64,000 bases of DNA from Micromonospora chersina (GCF_900091475.1 NZ_FMIB01000002.1:1860001-1924000); one strand, 5' to 3'; counted from the stretch's first letter, positions 8,175 to 17,218 are shown. Numbers and translations are program-made. The notes: generated from the sequence alone by a model not told the origin.

Positions 8175-9980
8175 TCAGGTCGGGTCGGCCACCGGGGCGG
8201 CCGGGCCGGCGGTGCCGGCGTGCGGGCCGGTCGGCGCCTTCGGCTTGGCGTCGATGCCGGCCTCGGCGCGCTGCTGGCCGGTGATCGGCGTCGGCGCGCC
8301 GGTCAGCGGGTCGAAGCCGCCGCGGGTCTTCGGGAAGGCGATGACCTCGCGGATCGAGTCCGCGCCGGCCAGCAGCATGCAGACCCGGTCCCAGCCGAAG
8401 GCGATGCCGCCGTGCGGCGGGGCGCCGTACTTGAACGCCTCCAGCAGGAAGCCGAACTTGTCCTGCGCCTCCTCGGCGGTGATGCCGAGCAGGTCGAACA
8501 CCCGCTGCTGCACGTCGCCGCGGTGGATACGGATCGAGCCGCCGCCGATCTCGTTGCCGTTGCAGACGATGTCGTACGCGTACGCGAGGGCCCGGTCGGG
8601 GGCCTCCTCGAACCGGTCCACCCACTCGGCGTTCGGGGAGGTGAACGGGTGGTGCACGGCGGTCCAGCCGCCCTCGTCGGTCTTCTCGAACATCGGGGCG
8701 TCGACCACCCAGCAGAACGCCCAGGCGCTCTCGTCGACAAGCTTGGCCCGCTTGGCGATCTCGATGCGGGCCGCGCCGAGCAGCTCCTGCGCCTCCCGCG
8801 CGTTCGTGCCGGCGGCGAAGAAGACGGCGTCGCCCGGCTTCGCGCCGACGGCGTCGGCCAGCCCGGCCAGGTGCGCCTCGGAGAGGTTCTTGGCCACCGG
8901 GCCGCGCGCCTCGCCGGTCTCCGCGTCGAGCACCACGTACGCGAGGCCCCGTGCGCCGCGCGCCTTGGCCCAGTCCTGCCAGCCGTCCAGCTCCTTGCGG
9001 GTCTGGCTCGCGCCGCCCGGCATGACCACCGCGCCGACGTAGCCGCCCGCGTCGATCGCGCCGGCGAAGACCCGGAACTCGGTGCCGCGCAGGTAGTCGG
9101 TCAGCTCGGTCAGCTCGACGCCGTAGCGCAGGTCCGGCTTGTCCGAGCCGTACCGGGACATGGCGTCGTGCCAGGTGATCCGCGGGATCGGCCGGGGGAT
9201 CTCGTAGCCGGCCAGGTCGGACCACAGTTTCGCCACGATCGCCTCGCCGAGGTCGATCACGTCGTCCTCGGTGACGAAGGACATCTCGATGTCGAGCTGG
9301 GTGAACTCCGGCTGCCGGTCGGCGCGGAAGTCCTCGTCGCGGTAGCAGCGGGCGATCTGGTAGTAGCGCTCCATGCCGCCGACCATGAGCAGCTGCTTGA
9401 ACAGCTGCGGCGACTGCGGCAGCGCGTACCAGCTGCCCGGCTGGAGGCGGACCGGGACCAGGAAGTCGCGGGCGCCCTCCGGGGTGGAGCGGGTCAGCGT
9501 CGGGGTCTCGATCTCCAGGAAGTCGCGCTCGTGCAGCACCGCGCGGGCGAGCTGGTTGGCCCGGGAGCGCAGGCGCATGGCCTTCGCCGGGCCGCCGCGG
9601 CGCAGGTCGAGGTAGCGGTACTTGAGCCGGATGTCGTCGCCGGCCTCGATCTGGTCGTCGACCGGCAGCGGCAGCGGTGCGGCCTCGGAGAGCACCTCCA
9701 GCGCGGTCGCGGTCACCTCGACCTCGCCGGTGGGCAGGTCCGGGTTCTCGTTGCCCTCGGGGCGCCGGGTCACCTCGCCGGTCACCTTGACGCAGAACTC
9801 GTTGCGCAGCGCGTGCGCGTCCTCCTCGCGGAAGACCACCTGCACGACGCCGGAGGCGTCGCGCAGGTCGACGAAGATGACACCGCCGTGGTCGCGCCGG
9901 CGGGCCACCCACCCGGCGAGCGTCACCGTCGAGCCGGCGTCCGCGGCGCGCAGGCTTCCGGCATTGTGGGTACGGATCAC
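8175..9980 (-). CDS. aspS: Aspartate--tRNA(Asp/Asn) ligase
   Basis: Class IIb aminoacyl-tRNA synthetase that charges tRNA with aspartate, 601 residues. It has an N-terminal OB-fold anticodon domain (about 1-105), class II motif 2 around [20 protein letters not shown] (211-230), a bacterial GAD insertion in the middle, and motif 3 [10 protein letters not shown] (524-533). Residue 31 is His in RRRDHGG. In characterised bacterial enzymes His at this site goes with relaxed (Asp/Asn) tRNA recognition, as expected where AsnRS is absent and GatCAB finishes Asn-tRNA. The last 45 residues are a disordered Pro/Ala tail. The GTG start has GAGGAG 9 nt upstream. Confidence 0.97.
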   Translation of the reverse strand: MIRTHNAGSLRAADAGSTVTLAGWVARRRDHGGVIFVDLRDASGVVQVVFREEDAHALRNEFCVKVTGEVTRRPEGNENPDLPTGEVEVTATALEVLSEAAPLPLPVDDQIEAGDDIRLKYRYLDLRRGGPAKAMRLRSRANQLARAVLHERDFLEIETPTLTRSTPEGARDFLVPVRLQPGSWYALPQSPQLFKQLLMVGGMERYYQIARCYRDEDFRADRQPEFTQLDIEMSFVTEDDVIDLGEAIVAKLWSDLAGYEIPRPIPRITWHDAMSRYGSDKPDLRYGVELTELTDYLRGTEFRVFAGAIDAGGYVGAVVMPGGASQTRKELDGWQDWAKARGARGLAYVVLDAETGEARGPVAKNLSEAHLAGLADAVGAKPGDAVFFAAGTNAREAQELLGAARIEIAKRAKLVDESAWAFCWVVDAPMFEKTDEGGWTAVHHPFTSPNAEWVDRFEEAPDRALAYAYDIVCNGNEIGGGSIRIHRGDVQQRVFDLLGITAEEAQDKFGFLLEAFKYGAPPHGGIAFGWDRVCMLLAGADSIREVIAFPKTRGGFDPLTGAPTPITGQQRAEAGIDAKPKAPTGPHAGTAGPAAPVADPT

Positions 9981-10116
9981 GGCTTGCGTCTCCTCATCTG
10001 GTCCACGTCTGCTCCCCGCATTCTGTCAGGGCGGGCGGGCCGGCTCCCGGGCACCCGGTGGGACGGGCCGGGACGAACCCCCGGCCGGGGCCGGGCCGGA
10101 CGGTTACCGTGGCCGG

Positions 10117-10818
10117 GTGCGTGCCGTACCGAGCTGGGCCGTGGCGACGGCCGCGGCGGCGCCCGTCCTGCTGGTGGCGGGCTGGACGGTGGCGGGCGCC
10201 CGGCAGCCGCCCGGCTACGACCCGGTACGCGACACCATCAGCGAGCTGGCCGGGGACGGCGCCACCGACCCGTGGCTGATGGCGGGCTGCCTGGCGCTGC
10301 TCGGCTGCTGCTACCTGGGCACCGCGCTGGTCCTGCACGCGGCCGGGTTGCCCAGCCGGTTCCTGCTCGCCGTCGGCGGGATGGCCACCATCGCGCTGAT
10401 CGCCTTCCCCCGGCCGCAGGTCGGCGGCTCCCCGGCACACGGGACGGTGGCCACGGTCGCGGTGCTCGCCCTGTCGCTCTGGCCGGCCGGGTCGGCGCTG
10501 CGGCTGCCCCGGGCCGTCCGGCGCGGCGTGGCCGCGTCGCCCGCCGGCACGCCGCCGTGGGCGTTCCGCCGGCCGGTGGCCCTGGCCGTGACCGCGGTGC
10601 TGCTGGTCCTCTTCGGCTGGTTCGTCGTCGAGGTGACCGGCGGGTCGCGGACCGGGCTGGCCGAGCGGGTGGCCGCGCTGGCCGTCGCGCTCTGGCCGCT
10701 GGCCGCCGTCCTCTCCGCCCGGCGGGCGCACCGCGACTGGCTGGCGCGGCAACCCGACCCGCCGGTGGCGGATCCGGCCCGGCCGGTCAGTCCGGGTCGG
10801 CCGGGAGCAGGTGGTTGA
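10117..10818 (+). CDS. DUF998-type integral membrane protein
   Basis: A 233-residue protein with about six transmembrane helices. The conserved early stretch PGYDPVRDTISELAGDGA, right after helix 1, is the hallmark of DUF998 proteins. Function unknown. The start is a GTG with no Shine-Dalgarno sequence. A TACCGT box (10105-10110) ends 6 nt before it, so the transcript looks leaderless. Its last 32 bp overlap the end of the convergent MFS gene. A basic and Pro-rich tail follows the last helix. Confidence 0.82.
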   Translation: MRAVPSWAVATAAAAPVLLVAGWTVAGARQPPGYDPVRDTISELAGDGATDPWLMAGCLALLGCCYLGTALVLHAAGLPSRFLLAVGGMATIALIAFPRPQVGGSPAHGTVATVAVLALSLWPAGSALRLPRAVRRGVAASPAGTPPWAFRRPVALAVTAVLLVLFGWFVVEVTGGSRTGLAERVAALAVALWPLAAVLSARRAHRDWLARQPDPPVADPARPVSPGRPGAGG

Positions 10819-12391
10819 CCCGTACGTCGTCCGCGGCGAGCGCCCGGGCCCGCTCCTCGACCGCCCGGTCCGCCCCGGTGAGTCGGCCGCCGTGCTGGCG
10901 CAGGTGCTCCTCCCACGAGGGCACCTGGTAGACCTCGACGAAGCCGTGGGTGCGCTCCCCGGTCCGGAACAGGCCCCAGCGCATCGCCCCGGTCCGCCGC
11001 CGGGACCGGCCGACCGCCCGCATCGCCTCGACGAACTCGGCCTGCCGCTCGGGATCGACGGTGTAGGAGACGGTGACCAGCACGGGGCCGCCGCGCGGGT
11101 GGGGCTCCAGCGCCAGGTGCGGCTCGGGCCAGTAGATCGCCGGGTCGCGGTCCACGCCCCGGGTCTCGCGCAGCGGCCAGAGCAGCACGCTGAGCGCGCC
11201 GGCCGCCATCACCACGGCGGCCGCGGTGAGCGCCCCGACCAGGCCGGTGACCTCGCCGAGCGCGCCCCAGGCGACCGCGCCGAGCGCCTGCCCGCCGGCG
11301 AAGACCATCTGGTAGACCGACAGGCCGCGGGCGCGTACCCAGCCGGGGAGGAAGAGCTGCATGGCGGCGTTGACGCTGGACAGCACTGTCATCCAGGCCA
11401 GCCCGGCGGGCACCAGCGCGGCCACCGCGACGGCCGGCGCCGGCACCAGCGCGAGGACCAGCAGCACCCCGGCGAAGAGGAGGCCGGCCAGGAGCAGCAG
11501 CCGGTTGGTGGAGAGCACCCGGCGCAGCCGGGGCAGGACGAGGGCGCCGGCCACCGCGCCGACGCCGAGCGCGCCGAGCAGCACGCCGTACCCGCCGGCG
11601 CCCAGGCCGAGCCGGCGGCTGGCGACAAGCGGCAGCAGCGCCCACAGCGCGCTGCCCGGCACCACGAACACGGCGGCCCGCAGCAGGATCCGACGGACCA
11701 CCGGGGAGTGCCGCACGTACCGGCCGCCGGCGCGCAACGCCGCGGTGAACCGTTCCGGGGCCGGCTCGCTCTCCGGCCGCTCGGGCCGCCAGCGCAGCAG
11801 CGCCAGCGCGAAGATCGCGAACGAGACCGCGTTGACCGCGAAGACCACCGCGACGCCGGCCCGCGCCACCAGCACGCCGGCCACCGCGGGCCCCACCGAG
11901 CGGGCCAGGTTGACGCTTATCGAGCCGAGCGCCGCGGCGGAGACGAGCTGTGCCCGGGGCACGAGTTCGGGGATCACCGCCTGCCAGGCCGGCAGGGTGA
12001 GCGCCTGACCGACGCCGAGGCCGAACGTGAGGGTGAGCAGCAGGGCCGGCGGCATGTGGTCGGCCGCGGTCAGCGCGGTGAGCAGGACGCCGACGGCGGC
12101 CAGGAAGCACTGCACGGCGATCAGCAGCCGCCGCCGGTCGAAGGTGTCGGCGAGGGCGCCGGCCGGGAGGGCCAGCAGCAGCACCGGCAGCATGCTGGCG
12201 GTCTGCACCAGCGAGACCAGGGTCGGCGCGTTGGGCCGGTCCACCAGCAGCCACTGGGCGCCGACGGTCTGCATCCAGGTGCCGACGTTGCTGGCCAGCA
12301 CCGCCAGCCACAGGCCGCGGAACGCGGCGATCCGCAACGGCGCCCAGGCGGACGCGGGCGGCGCGGTCGGGGTGGTCGCGGGGGTGCTCAC
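10787..12391 (-). CDS. MFS_3 family exporter (enterobactin-exporter-like) with C-terminal soluble domain
   Basis: A 534-residue transporter with 12 predicted helices over residues about 15-410. The opening LRIAAFRGLWLAVLASNVGTWMQ is typical of the MFS_3 / transmembrane secretion effector family. A soluble domain follows (about 430-520: VLVTVSYTVDPERQAEFVEAMRAVG, then FVEVYQVPSWEEHLRQH). It resembles the dimeric alpha-beta barrel (ABM) fold and is a regular part of this family. It probably exports a small molecule of unknown identity. It is convergent with the DUF998 gene and overlaps it by 32 bp. Confidence 0.88.
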   Translation of the reverse strand: MSTPATTPTAPPASAWAPLRIAAFRGLWLAVLASNVGTWMQTVGAQWLLVDRPNAPTLVSLVQTASMLPVLLLALPAGALADTFDRRRLLIAVQCFLAAVGVLLTALTAADHMPPALLLTLTFGLGVGQALTLPAWQAVIPELVPRAQLVSAAALGSISVNLARSVGPAVAGVLVARAGVAVVFAVNAVSFAIFALALLRWRPERPESEPAPERFTAALRAGGRYVRHSPVVRRILLRAAVFVVPGSALWALLPLVASRRLGLGAGGYGVLLGALGVGAVAGALVLPRLRRVLSTNRLLLLAGLLFAGVLLVLALVPAPAVAVAALVPAGLAWMTVLSSVNAAMQLFLPGWVRARGLSVYQMVFAGGQALGAVAWGALGEVTGLVGALTAAAVVMAAGALSVLLWPLRETRGVDRDPAIYWPEPHLALEPHPRGGPVLVTVSYTVDPERQAEFVEAMRAVGRSRRRTGAMRWGLFRTGERTHGFVEVYQVPSWEEHLRQHGGRLTGADRAVEERARALAADDVRVNHLLPADPD

Positions 12392-12446
12392 CGGGCGGAA
12401 CGTACCCCGGGCGGCGGCGGTCAGTCCGGTGATCCACGAACGCGGA

Positions 12447-12474
12447 ACGGGCCGCCGGTTCCCCGGCGGCCCGT
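12447..12474 (-). terminator. Terminator hairpin after the S1 protease
   Basis: A perfect 12-bp GC-rich stem (ACGGGCCGCCGG and its complement) with a 4-nt TTCC loop, directly downstream of the protease stop. No T run is visible, as is common in this GC range. Confidence 0.7.
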
Positions 12475-12488
12475 GCGCGTGCGATCGG

Positions 12489-13538
12489 TCAGTAGACGCT
12501 GACGCCGTAGACGCTGAGCGGCTCGGTGACCGGCTGGAAGTAGGTGGTGCCGCCGGAGGAGCAGTTGCCGCTGCCGCCGGAGGTGAGGCCGAGCGCGGTG
12601 CTGCCGGCGAAGAGCGAGCCGCCGCTGTCGCCGCCCTCGGCGCAGACGTTGGTCCGGATCAGGCCGTACACGCTGCCCTCGGCGTAGTTCACCGTCGCGT
12701 TGGTGGCGCTGACGCTGCCGCTGCGCAGGCCGGTGGTGCTGCCGCTGCGCCGGACGCTCTGGCCGACGTACGCGTTGCCGGCCGTGGTGATGTCCTGGTA
12801 GCTGCCGTTGTAGAGGTAGACGTTGCCGGGCGGAGTGCTGCCGTTGGTGTAGCGCACGATGCCGTAGTCGTTGCCCGGGAAGCTGGTGCCGGCCCGGCTG
12901 CCGAGCACGGTGGTCTGGCTGGAGTTCGAGTACCAGGTCGAGCCCAGGTTGGTGCAGTGCCCGGCGGTGAGGAAGTAGTACGTGCTGCCGCTGCGGACGT
13001 TGAAGCCGAGCGAGCAGCGGTACCCGCCGGTGTAGATGGCCTGGCCGCCGGACAGGCGCTTGCTCAGCACACCGGGCTCGGACACGATCCGGGTCGCGCC
13101 GTCGGTCCGGGCCACGGCGGCCTTGACCTTGTCCAGCTTGGCGCCGGTCACGGTGCTGTCGACGGAGACGACGACCTGGTTGGTGGCCGGGTCGACCCAC
13201 CAGGCGGTGCCGGGGATCTTCGCGGACCGCTCCAGCTCGTTGGTGGCGGCCGCGAGCTTGTCGGCGCCCCGGGTGACGAGCTTCGGGGTGGCGCCGGCGG
13301 CGCGGACCTGGCGGGCGGCCGCGGCGTCGGTCACCGCGACGACCATGGCGCCGCTGCTGTCGGCGTACGCGCCGGCGGCGCGGTCTCCGAGCTTCGTGGC
13401 GAGGGCGGCGGCGGCGTCGGGCGACGCGGGCGAGGCGGGGGCCGCCTGGGCGGGTGCGCCGAGCAGCGAGCCGGTGACCAGGGTGCCGGCCATGGCGACG
13501 ACGGCGGCGCGGCGGAGCATTGACCTCGTGGGTCGCAT
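12489..13538 (-). CDS. Secreted S1 family serine protease (streptogrisin/alpha-lytic type) with propeptide
   Basis: A 349-residue prepro-protease. There is a signal peptide at 1-32 (RR, a hydrophobic core, then APAQA). A propeptide of about 130 residues (33-163) acts as a folding chaperone in this family. The chymotrypsin-fold mature domain begins near [10 protein letters not shown]. The catalytic triad is visible: His194 (TAGHC), Asp224 (GNDYGIV) and Ser305 (GGDSGGS). Cysteines 175/195 and 299/326 should form the two usual disulfides. It is exported and digests extracellular protein. A hairpin terminator follows and a 200-bp AT-richer region precedes it, so it is transcribed alone. Confidence 0.95.
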   Translation of the reverse strand: MRPTRSMLRRAAVVAMAGTLVTGSLLGAPAQAAPASPASPDAAAALATKLGDRAAGAYADSSGAMVVAVTDAAAARQVRAAGATPKLVTRGADKLAAATNELERSAKIPGTAWWVDPATNQVVVSVDSTVTGAKLDKVKAAVARTDGATRIVSEPGVLSKRLSGGQAIYTGGYRCSLGFNVRSGSTYYFLTAGHCTNLGSTWYSNSSQTTVLGSRAGTSFPGNDYGIVRYTNGSTPPGNVYLYNGSYQDITTAGNAYVGQSVRRSGSTTGLRSGSVSATNATVNYAEGSVYGLIRTNVCAEGGDSGGSLFAGSTALGLTSGGSGNCSSGGTTYFQPVTEPLSVYGVSVY

Positions 13539-13746
13539 GTAACAACCTCCGGATGGGGGTGACGGGCACTGTCACGCGGACGCGCCCGGGGACAGCCCGG
13601 CCGACCTGGGGAAACCGGCCGGACGACCAAAGTATTCACATATTTAAGATCGTAAGCAAGACGTGGCTTTGCCCGAATTCGCAGGGCCGCACGATGTAAC
13701 CGCGAAGCAACATCGCGGACATCGGCTGTCAGAGCCGGTCGGGCGC
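13539..13746. other. Intergenic region upstream of the protease
   Basis: 208 bp with no gene. It holds the most AT-rich patch of this part of the window (about 13630-13675). On the minus strand a TTGCTT element followed by TACTTT could be the protease promoter. CGATGT and ACATCG (around 13691-13715) form a weak inverted pair. Nothing else is recognisable. Confidence 0.4.
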
Positions 13747-14220
13747 TCAGGAACGGCGACGGGCGCCCGGGCCCGGACGCGGCACCACGTCGCGGGGATC
13801 GGTCACCTCGTGCCCGTCGGCGCAGCGCAGCGCCACCCGGACCTCGGCGCCGCAGTCGCGGTGCGCGACGGTCAACGGCGAGCCGTCCGGGTCGGCCAGG
13901 TAGCGGTCGCCCCAACCGAGCACCGCGACCAGCACCGGCCAGAGGTCGAGCCCCTTGTCGGTGAGCCGGTACTCGTGCCGCAGCCGGCTGCCCGGCTCCC
14001 GGTACGGCTCCCGGCGCAGCACCCCCTGCTCGACGAGCATGGCCAGCCGGTTGGTGAGCACCTGCCGGGGAATGCCGGTGCGCACCCGCATGTCGTCGAA
14101 GCGGCGCACGCCGTTGAAGACCTCGCGGAGCACGACCAGGGTCCACCGCTCGCCGAGGATCTCCATGGCGCGGGCGATGGTGCAGTTCTCCACCGACCAG
14201 TCCAGTGCCGCGGGTCTCAT
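13747..14220 (-). CDS. HxlR-type MarR-like transcriptional regulator
   Basis: A 157-residue protein with a single HxlR winged helix. It has CTIARAMEILGERWTLVVLREVFNGVRRFDD, then TGIPRQVLTNRLAMLVEQGVLRR and the wing REPYREPGSRLRHEYRLTDKG (each a family signature, about 11-85). The N-terminal Cys11 could be redox-sensitive, as in some HxlR proteins. A TAGCCT -10 box ends 7 nt before the ATG, so the mRNA is leaderless. It is divergent from a thioesterase gene across 56 bp containing a perfect inverted repeat, and so it probably controls that gene and itself. Confidence 0.9.
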   Translation of the reverse strand: MRPAALDWSVENCTIARAMEILGERWTLVVLREVFNGVRRFDDMRVRTGIPRQVLTNRLAMLVEQGVLRREPYREPGSRLRHEYRLTDKGLDLWPVLVAVLGWGDRYLADPDGSPLTVAHRDCGAEVRVALRCADGHEVTDPRDVVPRPGPGARRRS

Positions 14221-14234
14221 GCCGACCAGGCTAG

Positions 14235-14249
14235 GTCTGATTGACAGAC
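14235..14249. promoter_or_regulatory. Inverted repeat between HxlR regulator and thioesterase
   Basis: GTCTG-N5-CAGAC, perfect, centred in the 56-bp divergent promoter region. It lies next to the HxlR -10 box (14228-14233) and contains a TTGACA element on the plus strand (14242-14247). It is a likely HxlR operator. Confidence 0.5.
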
Positions 14250-14276
14250 TCAGCAACGCGCTGCGAGGCTGAGTCC

Positions 14277-14786
14277 ATGACACAGACGCAGGAGCGCAGC
14301 CGCACCTTCACCTGGTCCGACCCGGTCGCCGGGGCCGCGCACATCGGCCGTCGCAGCGGCCTGGAGCTGCTCCGCGCGATGATCGCCGGGGAACTGGCCG
14401 CGCCGCCCGTCATGCACCTCCTCGACATGACCCGGATGGAGGCCGACGAGGGCCGCGTCGCCGTCGAGCTGGTGCCGCAGGAGTTCCACTACAACCCGCT
14501 GGGCACCGTGCACGGCGGCGTCCTCTCCACGCTGCTGGACACCGCCGCCGCCTGCGCCGTGCACACCACCCTGCCGGCCGGCGTCGGCTACACCTCGCTG
14601 GACCTGAACGTGAAGTTCCTCCGCCCGGTCACGGTCGCCAGCGGCACCCTGCGCTGCGAGGGCACGGTGCTCCAGCGGGGCCGCCGCACCGCCCTGGCCG
14701 AGGCCCGCCTGACCGACGCGAAGGCCCGTCTGATCGCCCACGCCACGTCAAGCTGCCTCCTGTTCCCCCTGGACCAACCGGCCTAA
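14277..14786 (+). CDS. PaaI family hotdog thioesterase
   Basis: A 169-residue acyl-CoA thioesterase of the PaaI/YbgC hotdog superfamily. The signature NPLGTVHGGVLSTLLDTAAA (about 76-95) contains the helix that cradles the CoA, and YTSLDLNVKFLRPV forms the central strand. It hydrolyses acyl- or aryl-CoA esters; the acyl group is unknown. The ATG at 14277 is preferred over upstream TTG codons because GAGG sits 8 nt before it. It is divergent from the HxlR regulator, which is probably its repressor. Confidence 0.9.
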   Translation: MTQTQERSRTFTWSDPVAGAAHIGRRSGLELLRAMIAGELAAPPVMHLLDMTRMEADEGRVAVELVPQEFHYNPLGTVHGGVLSTLLDTAAACAVHTTLPAGVGYTSLDLNVKFLRPVTVASGTLRCEGTVLQRGRRTALAEARLTDAKARLIAHATSSCLLFPLDQPA

Positions 14787-14803
14787 CCACCGCCCGGCCC
14801 CGG

Positions 14804-14872
14804 CGATCTTGCACTTTCGGCCCGCGGAACGTCCGAGTCGCGGCCTTTGCCGGGGCAGCAAGTGCAAGATCG
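14804..14872. repeat. Long-arm inverted repeat (REP/MITE-like) between convergent genes
   Basis: CGATCTTGCACTT (14804-14816) and its exact complement AAGTGCAAGATCG (14860-14872) enclose a 43-nt centre. Outer C/G runs extend the pairing with one mismatch. It lies between the ends of the convergent thioesterase and desaturase genes, where it could also stop transcription from both sides. Confidence 0.7.
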
Positions 14873-14890
14873 GCGGGGGCGGGGGCGGGG

Positions 14891-15826
14891 TTAGCGTGAT
14901 GCGGCGAGGCGGGCGGTGCGGGCGGCGCGCTTCTCCTCGAAGCGGGACGCCTGGGTCTCCAGGGTGTCCAGGTGGGCGGCGATCTGGTCGCGGGCGGCCT
15001 CGCCGTCGGCGTCCAGGCCGGTCGCCTCGAACAGGTTCCACTGGCGCAGCACCGGGACCACCACCTCGTCCCGGTGCTGGCGCAGGTCGTAGATGCCGGC
15101 CAGGGCGATCGCCACCGACTTACGGGCGAAGCCGTCGATGCCCACACCCGGCATCTGGAAGTCGGCCAGCACGTCGGCCACGGCCCGCATGGCCTGGCTC
15201 GGGGCGAGCTCGAAGGCGGCGCCGAGCAGGTTGCGGTAGAAGACCATGTGCAGGTTCTCGTCGGCCGCCACCCGGGCGAGCAGGGCCTCGCAGGTCGGGT
15301 CGCCGGTCGCCCGGCCGGTGTTGCGGTGCGAGATGCGGGTGGCCAGTTCCTGGAACGACACGTACGCCAGCGAGTGCAGCACCTCGTCGTCGTGGGTGTT
15401 CACGTAGCCCGCCGACATGTGGGTCATCCGGGCCCGCTCCAGGGCCACCGGGTCGACCGCCCGGGTCACCGTCAGGTAGTCGCGGATCGCCGTGCCGTGC
15501 CGCCCCTCCTCGGCGGTCCACCGGTGCACCCAGGTCCCCCACGCGCCGTCCCGCCCGAACAGCGTCGCGATCTCGTGGTGGTACGAGGGCAGGTTGTCCT
15601 CGGTGAGCAGGTTGACGATAAGCGCGGTCCGGGCCACCTCGGGGATCGTGGAGTCCTCGGGAGACCACGCCTCGCCGCCGAGCGGGCCGTCGAAGGTCCG
15701 CCCCTCGCTCCACGGCACGTACTCGTGCGGGAACCACTCCTTGGCCAGCGACAGGTGCCGGTCGAGGTTCTTCTCGACCACGGGTTCGAGTTCGAGGAGC
15801 AGAGCGGTCTGGCTGAGCACGGTCAC
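14891..15826 (-). CDS. Acyl-ACP desaturase (stearoyl-ACP desaturase type, DesA-like)
   Basis: A 311-residue soluble di-iron desaturase. The ligand sets are E76, E106/E107-x-x-H110 (TAEEGRHG), E160, and E190-x-x-H193 (ADENLHM), the ferritin-like four-helix pattern of plant-type and mycobacterial DesA enzymes. It introduces a double bond into acyl chains on acyl carrier protein, adjusting membrane or mycolate-type lipids. The GTG at 15826 is chosen because GGGAG stands 7 nt before it. An upstream TTG would begin inside the palindrome. The 31-nt palindrome directly upstream suggests tight repressor control. It sits 52 nt downstream of hisS. Confidence 0.92.
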   Translation of the reverse strand: MTVLSQTALLLELEPVVEKNLDRHLSLAKEWFPHEYVPWSEGRTFDGPLGGEAWSPEDSTIPEVARTALIVNLLTEDNLPSYHHEIATLFGRDGAWGTWVHRWTAEEGRHGTAIRDYLTVTRAVDPVALERARMTHMSAGYVNTHDDEVLHSLAYVSFQELATRISHRNTGRATGDPTCEALLARVAADENLHMVFYRNLLGAAFELAPSQAMRAVADVLADFQMPGVGIDGFARKSVAIALAGIYDLRQHRDEVVVPVLRQWNLFEATGLDADGEAARDQIAAHLDTLETQASRFEEKRAARTARLAASR

Positions 15827-15835
15827 GTCGATCTC

Positions 15836-15866
15836 CCTACGGTGGCGTAACTTACGCCACCGTAGG
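15836..15866. promoter_or_regulatory. 31-nt perfect palindrome upstream of the desaturase
   Basis: CCTACGGTGGCGTAA, one central base, then the exact complement TTACGCCACCGTAGG. It ends 9 nt before the desaturase start codon and lies 11 nt after the hisS stop. The length and symmetry suit a TetR-family operator. A hairpin role (13-bp stem, 5-nt loop) as hisS terminator is the alternative, but no T run follows. Confidence 0.65.
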
Positions 15867-15877
15867 TCCAATCGTCG

Positions 15878-17218
15878 TCAGGCGCCAGCGGTCGCGGGAC
15901 CGACCAGCGGTTTCAGGTCGGCCCGGGGCGGGGTCCACTCCCCCGCCGCGGCGGCCACCTGCTCGCCCGAGCGGATGTCCTTCACCTCGTCGCCCTCGGC
16001 CCCGGGGAACCACACGTACGGGATGCCGCGCCGCTCGGCGTGCCGGATCTGCTTGCCGAACTTGGCCGCGCTCGGCGACACCTCGGTGGGGATGCCCCGG
16101 GAGCGCAGCGCCTCCGCGACCTTGTTGCTGGCCGGCCGCTCCTCCTCGGCGCTCACCGCGACAAGCACGCAGGTCGGCACGTCCCGGGAGACCGACAGCG
16201 CGCCCGCGCCGAAGAGCAGGCCGAGCAGCCGGGTCACCCCGATGGAGATGCCCACCCCGGGGAAGCGGGCGTTGCCGGAGCTGGCCAGGTTGTCGTACCG
16301 GCCGCCGGAGCAGACCGAGCCGAACCGCTCGTAGCCGATCATCTGCGTCTCGTAGACGGTGCCGGTGTAGTAGTCGAGGCCGCGGGCGATCCGCAGGTCG
16401 GCCACGCAGAGACCGGGGGCGTGCGCGGCGGCCGTCTCCACCACGGCGGTCAGCTCCGCGATGCCCTCGTCGAGCAGCGGGTCGCTCACCCCCAGGGCGC
16501 GGACCGCATCGGCGAACGAGGCGTCCGGCGCGGAGATCTCGGCGAGGGCCAGGCACGCCTTGGCCTGCGCCTCGCTCGCCCCGGCGGTCTCCGCCAGCAG
16601 CTCGGCCACCTTCGCCGGGCCGATCTTGTCGAGCTTGTCGACGGCGCGCAGCGCCGCCTCCGGGTCGGTCAGCCCGACCCCCCGGTAGAAGCCCTCGCAG
16701 ATCTTGCGGTTGTTCACCTGGATCCGCACCGGCGGGATCGGCAGCGAGCGCAGCGCGTCGCCGATCACCAGCGGCATCTCCGCCTCGTAGTGGGCCGGCA
16801 GGGTGTCCCGGTCGACGATGTCGATGTCGGCCTGCAGGAACTCCCGGTAGCGCCCCTCCTGCGGGCGCTCACCCCGCCACACCTTCTGGATCTGGTAGCG
16901 GCGGAACGGGAACTGGAGCTTGCCGGCGTTCTCCAGCACGTAGCGGGCGAACGGCACGGTCAGGTCGAAGTGCAGGCCGAGGGCGTCGTCGCCGGCCGGC
17001 CCGTCGGTGTCGGCCTGGAGCCGGCGCAGCACGTAGACCTCCTTCGAGGTCTCCCCCTTGCGCAGCAACTGCTCGAGGGGCTCGACCGAGCGGGTCTCCA
17101 GCGGCGCGAAGCCGTACAGCTCGAAGGTGGCGCGGATCCGGTCGAGCACGAACTGCTCGATCATCCGCTGGGCGGGCGTCCACTCCGGGAAGCCGGAGAT
17201 GGGCGTGGGCTTGCTCAT
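15878..17218 (-). CDS. hisS: Histidine--tRNA ligase
   Basis: Class II synthetase, 446 residues. Motif 2 is FRRYQIQKVWRGERPQEGRYREF (about 105-127). The histidine-specific motif RGLDYYTGTVYE lies around 280, motif 3 is GVGISIGVTRLLGLL, and a C-terminal anticodon-binding domain (about 350-446) follows. The N-terminal PISGFPEWTP replaces the usual PRGTxD motif, which is common in actinobacterial HisRS. The ATG has AAGGAG 6 nt upstream. Next to it is the glyoxalase II-like gene, as in Mycobacterium. Confidence 0.97.
   Translation of the reverse strand: MSKPTPISGFPEWTPAQRMIEQFVLDRIRATFELYGFAPLETRSVEPLEQLLRKGETSKEVYVLRRLQADTDGPAGDDALGLHFDLTVPFARYVLENAGKLQFPFRRYQIQKVWRGERPQEGRYREFLQADIDIVDRDTLPAHYEAEMPLVIGDALRSLPIPPVRIQVNNRKICEGFYRGVGLTDPEAALRAVDKLDKIGPAKVAELLAETAGASEAQAKACLALAEISAPDASFADAVRALGVSDPLLDEGIAELTAVVETAAAHAPGLCVADLRIARGLDYYTGTVYETQMIGYERFGSVCSGGRYDNLASSGNARFPGVGISIGVTRLLGLLFGAGALSVSRDVPTCVLVAVSAEEERPASNKVAEALRSRGIPTEVSPSAAKFGKQIRHAERRGIPYVWFPGAEGDEVKDIRSGEQVAAAAGEWTPPRADLKPLVGPATAGA

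Noticed and set aside
10787..12391. Novel fusion of an MFS exporter with an ABM-like domain
   Set aside because: The C-terminal soluble domain is a normal part of the MFS_3 family, so the fusion is not new.
12489..13538. Catalytically dead protease
   Set aside because: His194, Asp224 and Ser305 and both disulfide pairs are all present.
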